Shown: piece after piece, positions 41,142-49,298 of the stretch | How positions within the stretch are numbered: position 1 is the stretch's first letter | Layout: each line of letters opens with the position of its first letter | Assembly: GCA_965214325.1 (NCBI GenBank) | Contig: CBDCBG010000006.1 | Coordinates: forward strand, 2,480,001-2,544,000 | Source of the DNA: JAJEFO01 sp965214325 | GTDB taxonomy: Bacteria; Pseudomonadota; Alphaproteobacteria; Rhodobacterales; Rhodobacteraceae | DNA length: 64,000 bases | Direction of reading: 5' to 3' | Made by a program: the position numbers and the translations under genes | The notes under the pieces: model-generated | The model's database searches: none | Seen by the model: the letters and a program-made list of their open reading frames with translations, nothing else | Told to the model about the DNA's origin: nothing

Positions 41142-42554
41142 TCAGTCCCTCAGGCTTTCTTCCCGAAGCCCGTCCGCCAGCAGGTTCAGGCCCAGGACGA
41201 GGCTCATCAACGAGAAGGCGGGAGCCAGGGCGGGATGGGGAAAGACCGACAGGAGTTTCCGTCCGTCATTGATCGTCGATCCCCAGTCCGGGCTTTCCGG
41301 GCTGAGACCCAGGCCGAAGAAGCCCAGGGTTCCGAGGAGAATGGTCGTGTAGCCGATCCTCAGGCAGAAATCGACGATGAGCGGACCGCGTGCATTGGGC
41401 AGGATCTCCCAAAGCATGATGTACCAGGGACCTTCCCCGCGCGTCTGGCCGGCCGCGACGTAGTCGCGCGTCTTGATGTCGAGCGCGATGCCTCTCACGA
41501 TCCGGAAGACGGTCGGGGAATTGACGAAGACGACGCTGACGAAGACCACCAGGAGATTGGGCGGGAATTCGATCAGGCCCAGCGGATCCGAGTTCCACGC
41601 GACTCCAGAATAGATCCAGAGGCCGAGCACCAGCGTGATCACCAGGTAAACGCTTCTCTTCACCGGCTGCACATGGAAGCGCGAGTTGATCAGGATCACC
41701 ATGAATATGATCGGGAAGATGAAGAGCACTGCGGCCATGTAGACGGGAATTCCGGTCTTCACGATTTCCGGCGTGACCAGAAGATAGAAGAGAAGGATGA
41801 CCGGGAAGGCAAGGATCAGGTTGGAGACGAAACTCAGGATCGTGTCGAGCCGCCCACCGAAATATGCGGCCGGAAGGCCCAGCGTGATCCCCACCATGAA
41901 CGCGAAAAGCGTTGCGAACGGCGCGACCTTCACGACCTCCCAGGCCCCCTTGACCACACGGCTGAAGACATCGCGAGCCAGGTTGTCACCGCCCAGGAGA
42001 TAGTAGGGAAACGCACCTTCCACGTTCGGGAGCGCCGTCCCTGGCACCTTGTTCTTCATGCCCGAGACCTGGACGAGCGGGTCATGTGTCACGATCAGGT
42101 CCATCGCCCCGAAGATTGCCGTGAACACCCAGAACATGACGATCGCGAACCCGATCATGCCGACCATGCTGTCGAACAGCTTGCCATAGAGCCCGAGACG
42201 CCGCTTGAAGACGATTGACGCGACAAAGGTCGCCAAAAGGGCAATCCAGACCGGCAGCAGGCGGGTCGAGACGGCGCCGACGATGCCCTTGGCATCCATT
42301 GTCGGCATCAGGATGCCGCCAATGGCATAGGCGAGAACCAGCAACAGGATCAGTCCGGCGACGATCTTGACGCCAAGGACCGCGTATTCCGCCAATTTCC
42401 GGGTGGAGGCGCTGACCTCATGCTCGACGATGTCTTCCGCGGCGAGGAAAGTCGCCACGATCTGGACCACGACGGCAATTCCAAGCGCGATCCAGGCAAT
42501 CAGGAAAATCGGATCGAGGAAGGAGAGGCTGCCGGTCCAGGTCAAGGGCTCCAT
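41142..42554 (-). CDS. peptide ABC transporter permease (DppC-like)
   Basis: A 470-residue inner-membrane protein. The C-terminal half is a BPD_transp_1 domain ending in the EAA-type loop (TRGEGPWYIMLWEILPNARGPL), typical of DppC/OppC. The N-terminal half is extended: several hydrophobic helices and the segment GLYGKLFDSMVGMIG come before the conserved core, so it is longer than the usual 300 residues. ATG 42554 has AGGAGGAGAGGAG upstream. It follows the DppB-like gene by 13 bases. Confidence 0.88.
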   Translation of the reverse strand: MEPLTWTGSLSFLDPIFLIAWIALGIAVVVQIVATFLAAEDIVEHEVSASTRKLAEYAVLGVKIVAGLILLLVLAYAIGGILMPTMDAKGIVGAVSTRLLPVWIALLATFVASIVFKRRLGLYGKLFDSMVGMIGFAIVMFWVFTAIFGAMDLIVTHDPLVQVSGMKNKVPGTALPNVEGAFPYYLLGGDNLARDVFSRVVKGAWEVVKVAPFATLFAFMVGITLGLPAAYFGGRLDTILSFVSNLILAFPVILLFYLLVTPEIVKTGIPVYMAAVLFIFPIIFMVILINSRFHVQPVKRSVYLVITLVLGLWIYSGVAWNSDPLGLIEFPPNLLVVFVSVVFVNSPTVFRIVRGIALDIKTRDYVAAGQTRGEGPWYIMLWEILPNARGPLIVDFCLRIGYTTILLGTLGFFGLGLSPESPDWGSTINDGRKLLSVFPHPALAPAFSLMSLVLGLNLLADGLREESLRD

Positions 42555-42567
42555 GACTCCTCTCCTC

Positions 42568-43614
42568 CTACGAAATCTGAATGCGGGGGTTGAGGAACAC
42601 GTATCCGATGTCGGATATGAGCTGCGTGACCAGCACGACAACCACGGCCGCCACGGAACATGCGAGCAGAAGCGAGATGTCGTTGTTGCCAGCCGCCTGC
42701 ACCAGCACCCAGCCGAAGCCCTTGTAGTTGAAAAGGGTCTCGACGATCACCACGCCGTTCAGGAGCCACGGGAACTGCAGCATGATGACGGTGAAAGGCG
42801 CAATCAGCGCGTTTCTGAGAGCGTGCTTCAGGACCACGTTTCGAAAGCTGACGCCCTTGAGCCGTGCAGTCCGGATGAACTGGGCGGTCATGACTTCCGT
42901 CATGGAGGCCCGCGTCATCCTGGCGATGTATCCCATGCCATAGAGCGAGATGGTCAGCACGGGCAGGAGAAAGTTCTCGAGCGTGGCGTTGTCCGCCGCA
43001 CTGGTCGCGGTGCCCTTGAAGATCTTCCATCCGGCCGAGGAAGCGAGCAGCGTGATGAGAATGACGCCCGAGACATACTCGGGCGTGGCCGTCGACGCGA
43101 TGGAGAAGGTCGAGAGCGACCTGTCCAGGCGGGAACCCTCTCGCATGCCGGCCAGGATGCCGATGACGAGCGCCGAAGGCACCATGACCACCAGTACCCA
43201 GAACATCAGCTTTCCGGTGAGACCGAGACGGACGGCGATGATGCTGCTGACGTCATCCTTGAAGACCGTCGAGAAACCCCAGTCGCCCTGCAGCAACCCG
43301 CAGAAGCGAGGCGCCTCCGACGGATCCATGCCCCTTGTCGCGCATCGGGCCGTGACGGCTCCGGTTTCCGGATTCTCGTGCACGTATCCAGGGACAACGC
43401 CAAGCCATTGCCCGTACTTGATCAGCAGAGGCTGCAAGTGGCCGTGCCTCTCGAGATACGACACCACCGCCTCGTCGGACATCCGCTGGTTGCCCTGCGT
43501 CTTCGCCAGCTTTTCCAGGGCCGGATAGAGATTCGTCAGAAAAAAAACTACAAATGTAAGGCACAGCGCTGTCAGGATCATGACGCCAACGCGGCGCAGT
43601 ATGAAAATTCCCAT
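42568..43614 (-). CDS. peptide ABC transporter permease (DppB-like)
   Basis: A 348-residue permease with the N-terminal DppB hallmark FILRRVGVMILTALCLTFVVFFLTNLYP and a C-terminal EAA loop (ARLKGVSFRNVVLKHALRNALIAPF) that contacts the ATPase. ATG 43614 was chosen; the longer frame adds an unconserved basic leader. It is the first of two channel subunits and lies 117 bases after the substrate-binding protein gene. Confidence 0.9.
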   Translation of the reverse strand: MGIFILRRVGVMILTALCLTFVVFFLTNLYPALEKLAKTQGNQRMSDEAVVSYLERHGHLQPLLIKYGQWLGVVPGYVHENPETGAVTARCATRGMDPSEAPRFCGLLQGDWGFSTVFKDDVSSIIAVRLGLTGKLMFWVLVVMVPSALVIGILAGMREGSRLDRSLSTFSIASTATPEYVSGVILITLLASSAGWKIFKGTATSAADNATLENFLLPVLTISLYGMGYIARMTRASMTEVMTAQFIRTARLKGVSFRNVVLKHALRNALIAPFTVIMLQFPWLLNGVVIVETLFNYKGFGWVLVQAAGNNDISLLLACSVAAVVVVLVTQLISDIGYVFLNPRIQIS

Positions 43615-43731
43615 GAGGCCTCTCTGTCTTCCGACGCCGGATCGAGTTGCCCAGCCTCCCCGATGGCGCACCTGCCGGATCGGAGAGGAAGCTCCGGGGA
43701 CGCCCGTTCGGACGCCCCCGGAACCTTGCCC

Positions 43732-45381
43732 TCAGGCCGCGAAACCCAGTTTGTAGGGATGGATCTCGAAGGTGATGTGCATGCCTGCGCCCACAATTCC
43801 GGTCTTTGCATGCCGATAGAGCGACCGCCAGTAAGGCTGCACGGTCACGCCTTCGTCCTGGATGAGCTTCTGGATCTTCGCCATGACGGCGCGACGCTTT
43901 TCGACATCCGCCAGGGCCTGGGCCTCGATCAGAAGCGCGTCGAACTCGGGGTTCGCCCAGCCAAACTCGTTCCAGGCTTCGCCCGACCGATATGCCAGGG
44001 CGAGAACCTGCACACCAAGTGGCCGGTGGTTCCAGTTGGTCGAACTGAACGGATACTTGGCCCAGTCGTTCCAGAAGGTCGAACCCGGCAGGATCGTGCG
44101 CTTGATGTTGAAGCCCGCGTCGCGAAGCTGGGCTGCGACGGCATCGGTCGTGTTCTTCCGCCAGTCGTCGTCAATCGACACGAGTTCATGTTCATAGTCC
44201 ATCATGCCCGCTTCCTCCATCAGCGCGCGGGCTTGATCGACATCACGCGCGATCGGCGGCAGTTCGGCATGTTCCGGGTGCACCGGCGCGACGTGATGGT
44301 TTTCGGCCGGAACCCCACGGTTGCCATAGCCAAGCTCGAGGCAGACCGAGTTGTCCACGGCAAGCTGCAGCGCCCTGCGGACGCGAACGTCGGCATAAGG
44401 CCTCTCGCCGTCCACTTCAGCCAGCTGGTTCGGACGGATGACGATCGTCGCCGCAGTGACAACTTCTGACTTCTCGAAGCCAAGGTCGTCCATCACGTCG
44501 ATGAATTCGCCGACCGACTCGTAGAGGAAGTCCACCTCGTCGGCTTCAAGGGCAGCCAGCCAGGCGGCGGGGTCGGTGCCGAAATCAATGAACTCGATCC
44601 GGTCCAGCGCCGGCTTGCCGAATACGGCTTCGCCCCACCATCGGTGATTCTCGTTGCGCACGATCACGCCCTTCACGCCGACATCGAGTTCGGTCATGAG
44701 ATACGGTCCGGTGCCAACGGCATTCATGGCGTCGTCGGCATTGAACGACGAGTGGATGATGGCGGCCGGATAGTCCGCCATGCCCGGAATGACCGTGATG
44801 TCAGGTCTTGGCAGGTTCAGGCGAACCGTCAGGTTGTCGACGACTTCGACCGAACCTTCTATGGCCTTTTCGGTATTTGGATCGATCAGGACACCGAAGC
44901 GCCCGGCCATCGAGTTGCCTTCGACCGCCTTGTCAGCCCACCCGATGATGTTGCGGGCCACGTCTTCCGCCGTGAAGTCGTCACCGTTGTTCCATTTGAC
45001 ACCCGGGCGAACGTGAAGCGTGAACTGGGTCGCATCGTCGTTCACGTCCCAGCCTTCGAGCAGCATCGGCTTGAACGACCCGTCGTTGTTGTATTCGACC
45101 AGGTACTCCAAGGTGCCGCGGGTGTAGTTTGCGATCTGGCTCCAGTCGTAGACGCGCGGCTCTTTCAGCGCGCGAACCTCCATCTGGATGCGCATCGTGC
45201 CACCCATCATTGCGTGCGAACTGGCCTGGACAGGAGCGCTTGCTCCGATCAGGCCGTATGCTGCCGAGGTGGCAACACCCAAGGCCGTAGCCCTGGCCAG
45301 GAACTCGCGGCGGCTGATCTTGCCTTCGCGATATTCCTCCGCATGCATAAGGGCAGCAGGGTGGATTCTCTTAGTCGTCAT
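43732..45381 (-). CDS. peptide ABC transporter substrate-binding protein (SBP_bac_5), Tat-exported
   Basis: A 549-residue extracytoplasmic solute-binding protein of the DppA/OppA family. The N-terminus has a twin-arginine signal, SRREFLARATALGVATSAAYG, starting at about residue 22, so export is probably by the Tat pathway. LEYLVEYNNDGSFKPMLLEGWDVNDD, FTLHVRPGVKWNNGDDFTAEDV and the closing WRSLYRHAKTG are typical of the family. It captures peptides (or other amide ligands) and delivers them to the two permeases downstream. It is the first gene of the operon. Confidence 0.92.
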   Translation of the reverse strand: MTTKRIHPAALMHAEEYREGKISRREFLARATALGVATSAAYGLIGASAPVQASSHAMMGGTMRIQMEVRALKEPRVYDWSQIANYTRGTLEYLVEYNNDGSFKPMLLEGWDVNDDATQFTLHVRPGVKWNNGDDFTAEDVARNIIGWADKAVEGNSMAGRFGVLIDPNTEKAIEGSVEVVDNLTVRLNLPRPDITVIPGMADYPAAIIHSSFNADDAMNAVGTGPYLMTELDVGVKGVIVRNENHRWWGEAVFGKPALDRIEFIDFGTDPAAWLAALEADEVDFLYESVGEFIDVMDDLGFEKSEVVTAATIVIRPNQLAEVDGERPYADVRVRRALQLAVDNSVCLELGYGNRGVPAENHHVAPVHPEHAELPPIARDVDQARALMEEAGMMDYEHELVSIDDDWRKNTTDAVAAQLRDAGFNIKRTILPGSTFWNDWAKYPFSSTNWNHRPLGVQVLALAYRSGEAWNEFGWANPEFDALLIEAQALADVEKRRAVMAKIQKLIQDEGVTVQPYWRSLYRHAKTGIVGAGMHITFEIHPYKLGFAA

Positions 45382-45497
45382 GTTGTCGGTTCTCCCGGTA
45401 ATTTGTCTTGGGCAACGCCCTTTCGTTCGTTGCCGCCGCGCTCCGTGTCATCTTCGACACGTGTCGCCCATTAGGTCAACGGCTGTCTGCGGCAACC

Positions 45498-45528
45498 AGT
45501 ATAACGTTTCCGACATCCTTTTCAGCAA
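45498..45528 (-). promoter_or_regulatory. candidate promoter of the peptide transporter operon
   Basis: On the minus strand TTGCTG (45528-45523) is followed after 19 bases by TATACT (45503-45498), a plausible but slightly long-spaced sigma-70-like -35/-10 pair. It lies about 120 bases upstream of the substrate-binding protein ATG. It is sequence resemblance only. Confidence 0.3.
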
Positions 45529-45685
45529 AAAACGACATCTTCCTTCGCTGCAAGGAATCAAGGTCGGGTCGAGCATCGTCCCCGGGCGCGGCGGTTGCGG
45601 GTTCGTCGCGAGTGAATTTGACAAGTCTATCCGCGCTCGGAAGGTGGACCGGCCGCTGTCAAGACATTGGCCGATCCATGTCCGT

Positions 45686-46726
45686 TCACCGCAAGCACTC
45701 GGCCAGCGATGTGGCCATGTCGCGGATTACCTGCGGGTATAGGGTCGGACCTGGTTCAAGGTCGGCCCCCAGCGGGTCGATCAAGCCGACACTGGCCTCG
45801 GTTCCGCCGAGGACCGTGGCGACCAGACCCGCGTTGAATTGCGGCTCGGCGAGGACGCAGTCAATGCCTTGCTCCCGAATCCTGCCCTGGATCTCGGCGA
45901 TCCGCGCCGGGCTCGGATCGGATGCGTCGCCGAGCGATATCGCTCCCGAGGCGGGGAAGTCGAACGCGGACTCGAAGTACTGATAGGCATCGTGGAAGAC
46001 GATGAAGTTGCCGCCTCGGACCGAATCGAGGGTCTCGCCCACCTCCGCAGAAAGGGTCTCCATCTCAGCCCGCGCGGCCGCTGCGTTGGCGAAGTAGGCG
46101 CCGGCGTTGTCGGGATCTGCCGCCGAGAGCCGCGCGGCGACCAGGTTCAGCCAGGTGCTGGCGTTGTCCGGCGACAGCCAGGCGTGCGGATCGTGGTCGC
46201 CATGGCCGTGACCGTCGTCATGGGCATGTTCTTCTTCATGATCGTCTTCGTGACCGTCGTCTTCTGCGTGTTCTTCATGATCATGCCCTTCCCCGTCGGC
46301 ATGCTCTTCATCCTCCTCATGCTCCTCATGCTCCTCATGCTCTTCGTCTCCATGAGCATGCGCCTCGAACAAGGCCCCTTCCCGGAATTCGAGCAGGATC
46401 GTGCCGTCCGTCTCCAACAGTGCCGTGACCGTCGCGTTTTCAGCCAGAGTCTTGACAGCATCCGCCATCCAGGGCGTCAGATCCTCACCCATCCAAAACA
46501 CAAGATCGGCATCTTGAAGCGCGGCCGCCTCGGAGGGGCGCAGGATGTATTCATGGGGCGAAGCGCCCGGCTGCACGATCAGGCTTGGCGCGCCGACCCC
46601 CCCCATCACGAGTGCCACGAGCGAATGCACCGGCGCGATATCGGCCACAACGCTTGGCACATCCGCCATGGCGGTGCCGCCCGTCAGCGCAGCTGTGACC
46701 GAGAGAGGAAGAAGCTTTCTGGACAT
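45686..46726 (-). CDS. znuA: zinc ABC transporter substrate-binding protein ZnuA
   Basis: A 346-residue periplasmic zinc-binding protein with signal peptide MSRKLLPLSVTAALTGGTAMA. The metal ligands are in the expected order: IAPVHSLV, GASPHEYILRPSEA, DPHAWLSPDNA, and VFHDAYQYFE. Between them is a long His/Asp/Glu-rich loop of roughly 60 residues (EEHEEHEEHEEDEEH, HDHEEHAEDDGHEDDHEEEH), the flexible zinc-capture loop of ZnuA. It is transcribed divergently from zur-znuCB under a shared operator. Confidence 0.95.
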   Translation of the reverse strand: MSRKLLPLSVTAALTGGTAMADVPSVVADIAPVHSLVALVMGGVGAPSLIVQPGASPHEYILRPSEAAALQDADLVFWMGEDLTPWMADAVKTLAENATVTALLETDGTILLEFREGALFEAHAHGDEEHEEHEEHEEDEEHADGEGHDHEEHAEDDGHEDDHEEEHAHDDGHGHGDHDPHAWLSPDNASTWLNLVAARLSAADPDNAGAYFANAAAARAEMETLSAEVGETLDSVRGGNFIVFHDAYQYFESAFDFPASGAISLGDASDPSPARIAEIQGRIREQGIDCVLAEPQFNAGLVATVLGGTEASVGLIDPLGADLEPGPTLYPQVIRDMATSLAECLR

Positions 46727-46739
46727 TGGAATCTCCGTG

Positions 46740-46756
46740 TGATATTATAACATTGC
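46740..46756. promoter_or_regulatory. candidate Zur box between znuA and zur
   Basis: The imperfect palindrome TGATATTATAACATTGC is centred on TTATAA and resembles alphaproteobacterial Zur operators (GTTATAACAT-type). It is 14 bases upstream of the znuA start and 27 bases upstream of the zur start, so bound Zur would block both. It is a resemblance, not a measured site. Confidence 0.65.
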
Positions 46757-46782
46757 AAGCCATATATCGGACATGGAATGAC

Positions 46783-47301
46783 ATGACAAGCGACGCACGC
46801 CACCTGCCCGCCGAAATTCCGGCGCCGTTCGGGTTTCGGAAGCATGACCACGAGTCCTGCGTCGGCCAGGGCCTGGCTGCCGCCGAGGCGCGCTGTGCAG
46901 AAGAAGGCCTGCGCCTGACGCCAGTGCGGCGGAAGGTGCTGGAATTGCTGCTCCAGGAACACCGGGCGCTCGGGGCCTATGCAATCCTGGACATGCTGCG
47001 CGAGGCGGGGTTCGGTTCGCAGCCGCCGGTCGCCTATCGCGCCCTCGAATTTCTGGGTGCGCATGGATTCGTGCACAAGATCGAGCGCCTGAACGCCTTT
47101 GTCGCCTGCGTGCTTCCCGAGAAAGACCATTCGCCCGCCTTCATGATTTGCCGGCTTTGCGACGCCGTGGCCGAGGCGCATTCCGTCCCCGAGAAGGGTG
47201 CGCTTGGCGCTGCGGCGCACGAGGCCGGGTTCAAGATTGAAAGAACCGTCATTGAGGCAGAGGGGATCTGCCCGGCCTGCGCGGACAGCGCAGCGCCATG
47301 A
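46783..47301 (+). CDS. zur: zinc uptake regulator Zur (Fur family)
   Basis: A 172-residue Fur-family repressor. The winged-helix part reads GLRLTPVRRKVLELLLQE, then LGAYAILDMLREAGFGSQPPVAYRALEFL, the DNA-recognition helix. FMICRLCDAVAE and GICPACADSAAP are the paired CxxC structural zinc motifs, and KDHSPAFM carries a histidine of the regulatory site. It represses zinc uptake when zinc is sufficient. ATG 46783 was preferred over the frame start at 46726. It overlaps znuC by four bases. Confidence 0.92.
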   Translation: MTSDARHLPAEIPAPFGFRKHDHESCVGQGLAAAEARCAEEGLRLTPVRRKVLELLLQEHRALGAYAILDMLREAGFGSQPPVAYRALEFLGAHGFVHKIERLNAFVACVLPEKDHSPAFMICRLCDAVAEAHSVPEKGALGAAAHEAGFKIERTVIEAEGICPACADSAAP

Positions 47302-48041
47302 GCTTGATCAACGTCGAAAACCTGAGCGTCCGCTACGGCGCCAACACCGTGCTGCGCCATGTCGGCCTGACGGTGGAGCCCGGCGAGATCGTCACCATCG
47401 TCGGCCCGAACGGATCAGGAAAGACAAGCCTCCTCCGGGCGATCATCGGCGCGACCGAACCCGCCGCCGGACAGGTCAGGCTCAAGCCCGGCCTCAGGAT
47501 CGGCTATGTACCGCAACGCCTGCATGTCGACCCGACGCTTCCGATCACCGTGGAGCGATTCCTGCGCCTTACCGATCGCGTGCGCCGACAGGACTGCGCG
47601 ACGGCCTTGGGTGCGGCCGGTGTCCCGGACCTGTTGAAGCGGCAAATGTCGCAACTGTCGGGCGGCCAGTTCCAACGCGTGTTGCTGGCGCGGGCCTTGG
47701 TCGCACGGCCCGAGATCCTGCTATTGGATGAAGCGACCCAAGGCCTGGACCAACCCGGCTCCGCAGCCTTCTACCGACGGATCGAAACCGTTCGCGCCGA
47801 AACTGGCTGTGCCGTGCTGATGATCAGCCACGAGTTGCATGTCGTCATGAGTGCGTCAGATCGGGTGGTTTGCCTCAACGGCCACGTTTGTTGCGAGGGC
47901 GCTCCGGCGGTTGTAGCCTCCGCCCCGGAGTACAGGGCGTTGTTCGGGACCGGCACCGGAGGGGCGCTGGCGCTGTATCGGCATGACCACGATCACCACC
48001 ACGGCGACGATCACGTTCAAGACCGCGAGGCCGCGGAGTGA
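47298..48041 (+). CDS. znuC: zinc ABC transporter ATP-binding protein ZnuC
   Basis: A 247-residue ABC ATPase with Walker A GPNGSGKTSLLR, signature LSGGQFQRVLLARAL and Walker B ILLLDEATQGLD. Its C-terminus ends in a histidine cluster (RHDHDHHHGDDHVQD), a common ZnuC feature. It is coupled to zur upstream and znuB downstream by four-base overlaps. Confidence 0.95.
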   Translation: MSLINVENLSVRYGANTVLRHVGLTVEPGEIVTIVGPNGSGKTSLLRAIIGATEPAAGQVRLKPGLRIGYVPQRLHVDPTLPITVERFLRLTDRVRRQDCATALGAAGVPDLLKRQMSQLSGGQFQRVLLARALVARPEILLLDEATQGLDQPGSAAFYRRIETVRAETGCAVLMISHELHVVMSASDRVVCLNGHVCCEGAPAVVASAPEYRALFGTGTGGALALYRHDHDHHHGDDHVQDREAAE

Positions 48042-48838
48042 TGCTCGATGACTTCATGATGCGGGCAACGCTCGCCGGCGTCGGGGTGGCTTGCGCGGCG
48101 GCCCCGCTTGGCTGTTTCGTGGTCTGGCGGCGGATGGCGTATTTCGGCGACGCTACGGCCCATGCGGCGATGCTCGGCATCGCGCTGTCCTTGGCGATGC
48201 AGATGTCCATCTTCATGGGGGCAATGGCGGTGGCGCTGGCCATGGCCGCGACCGTGAACCTGCTGGCCGGGCGCGGCTATGCGATAGACACCGTTCTTGG
48301 CGTGCTGTCCCATTCCGCTCTCGCCTTCGGGCTTGTCGCGGTCTCCTTTCTGTCCGGCATCCGCATCGACCTGATGGCCTATCTCTTCGGCGACATCCTT
48401 GCCGTGTCGCACGGTGCCCTCTTGGTGATTTGGGGCGGCGCGGCGCTCGTGGTCGCCCTGATCGCCTCGCGCTGGTCGGCGTTGCTGGCCTCCACCCTGA
48501 ACGAGGAGCTAGCCTATGCCAGCGGACTTGATCCAAGGCGGGAACAGCTGATCCTGACCCTTTCCCTGGCAATCACCGTGGCCGTCGCGATCAAGGTCGT
48601 GGGCGTGCTGCTGATCGCCGCCATGTTGATCATTCCCGCCGCCGCTGCCCGCAGTCTCGCCCGGACGCCGGAAGCCATGGCGATGATCGCCGCCGCCATC
48701 GGCGGAGTCTCGGTGGTGGCCGGCCTGCGCGCCGCCTACGTCCTTGACACCCCTGCGGGCCCGTCCATCGTCTGCGTCGCCGCCCTGCTGTTCGCTGGTT
48801 TCGGGCTCATGGGATGGCGCAACCGGCGCGGCACGTAG
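48038..48838 (+). CDS. znuB: zinc ABC transporter permease ZnuB
   Basis: A 266-residue ABC-3 family permease with about eight helices. VWRRMAYFGDATAHAAMLGIAL is the diagnostic loop of metal-type permeases, and KVVGVLLIAAMLIIPAAAARSLA is also present. It forms the inner-membrane channel for zinc and ends the zur-znuC-znuB operon. Confidence 0.95.
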   Translation: MMLDDFMMRATLAGVGVACAAAPLGCFVVWRRMAYFGDATAHAAMLGIALSLAMQMSIFMGAMAVALAMAATVNLLAGRGYAIDTVLGVLSHSALAFGLVAVSFLSGIRIDLMAYLFGDILAVSHGALLVIWGGAALVVALIASRWSALLASTLNEELAYASGLDPRREQLILTLSLAITVAVAIKVVGVLLIAAMLIIPAAAARSLARTPEAMAMIAAAIGGVSVVAGLRAAYVLDTPAGPSIVCVAALLFAGFGLMGWRNRRGT

Positions 48839-49298
48839 GCGCGTGACGCCCGCCGCTCCCTCTTGAGCAAGTGCACCCCTACGCCATTGGCTCCACGCCA
48901 TTTTCCGGACCCGGGTCCGCGGACATCCTGACCGGCGGGCAGCCGAGCCGCTTCGCCCGCCGGCCAGGGTCGGAGACGGTCCGGTCGACGCGGCGCCGTT
49001 CGCAGGTCTCGGACCCGCGCTCCACGCATTCCTCCCCTCTGTTGCCCGGCGTACAGATCGGGCACGCAAGCTCGCGGGCGGTTCCATGAGGCCTTGCCGG
49101 CGCCATGGATCAGGACACGCCCCGCAGGCCCGCCTATGGTCCGGGCAGCGGCACTCGCCCTTCTTGCGACCGATGCCACCTGGCCGGACGCGCTACAGCT
49201 CCATCTCCTCGAACCGGACAACCGCTTCCGCCCGGGTCGGGCATTCGTGACGGGCCTGCCTGGAAGTCCGGCCTGGTCGAAATCGCCGTCGGGCGGCG
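48839..49298. other. 460-base gap, no gene recognised
   Basis: It lies between znuB (plus) and pepF (minus), which converge. Open frames exist on both strands. The minus-strand one has a CPIC motif, but its remainder is low in hydrophobic residues and I recognise no family. It could be a worn transposon tail; I see no terminal repeats. Confidence 0.45.

Noticed and set aside
42367..44469. Plus-strand frame of 700 residues over the peptide permeases
   Set aside because: Antisense shadow of the DppB/DppC-like genes and the end of the binding protein.
46300..46350. EEH-type tandem DNA repeat as a CRISPR-like or satellite array
   Set aside because: The repetition is codon-level within znuA (His/Glu/Asp-rich zinc loop) and is short and imperfect, with no spacers.
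48879..49106. Minus-strand frame with a CPIC motif as a small zinc-ribbon protein
   Set aside because: Only one CxxC pair is present, the rest is without recognisable structure, and no ribosome binding site is evident.
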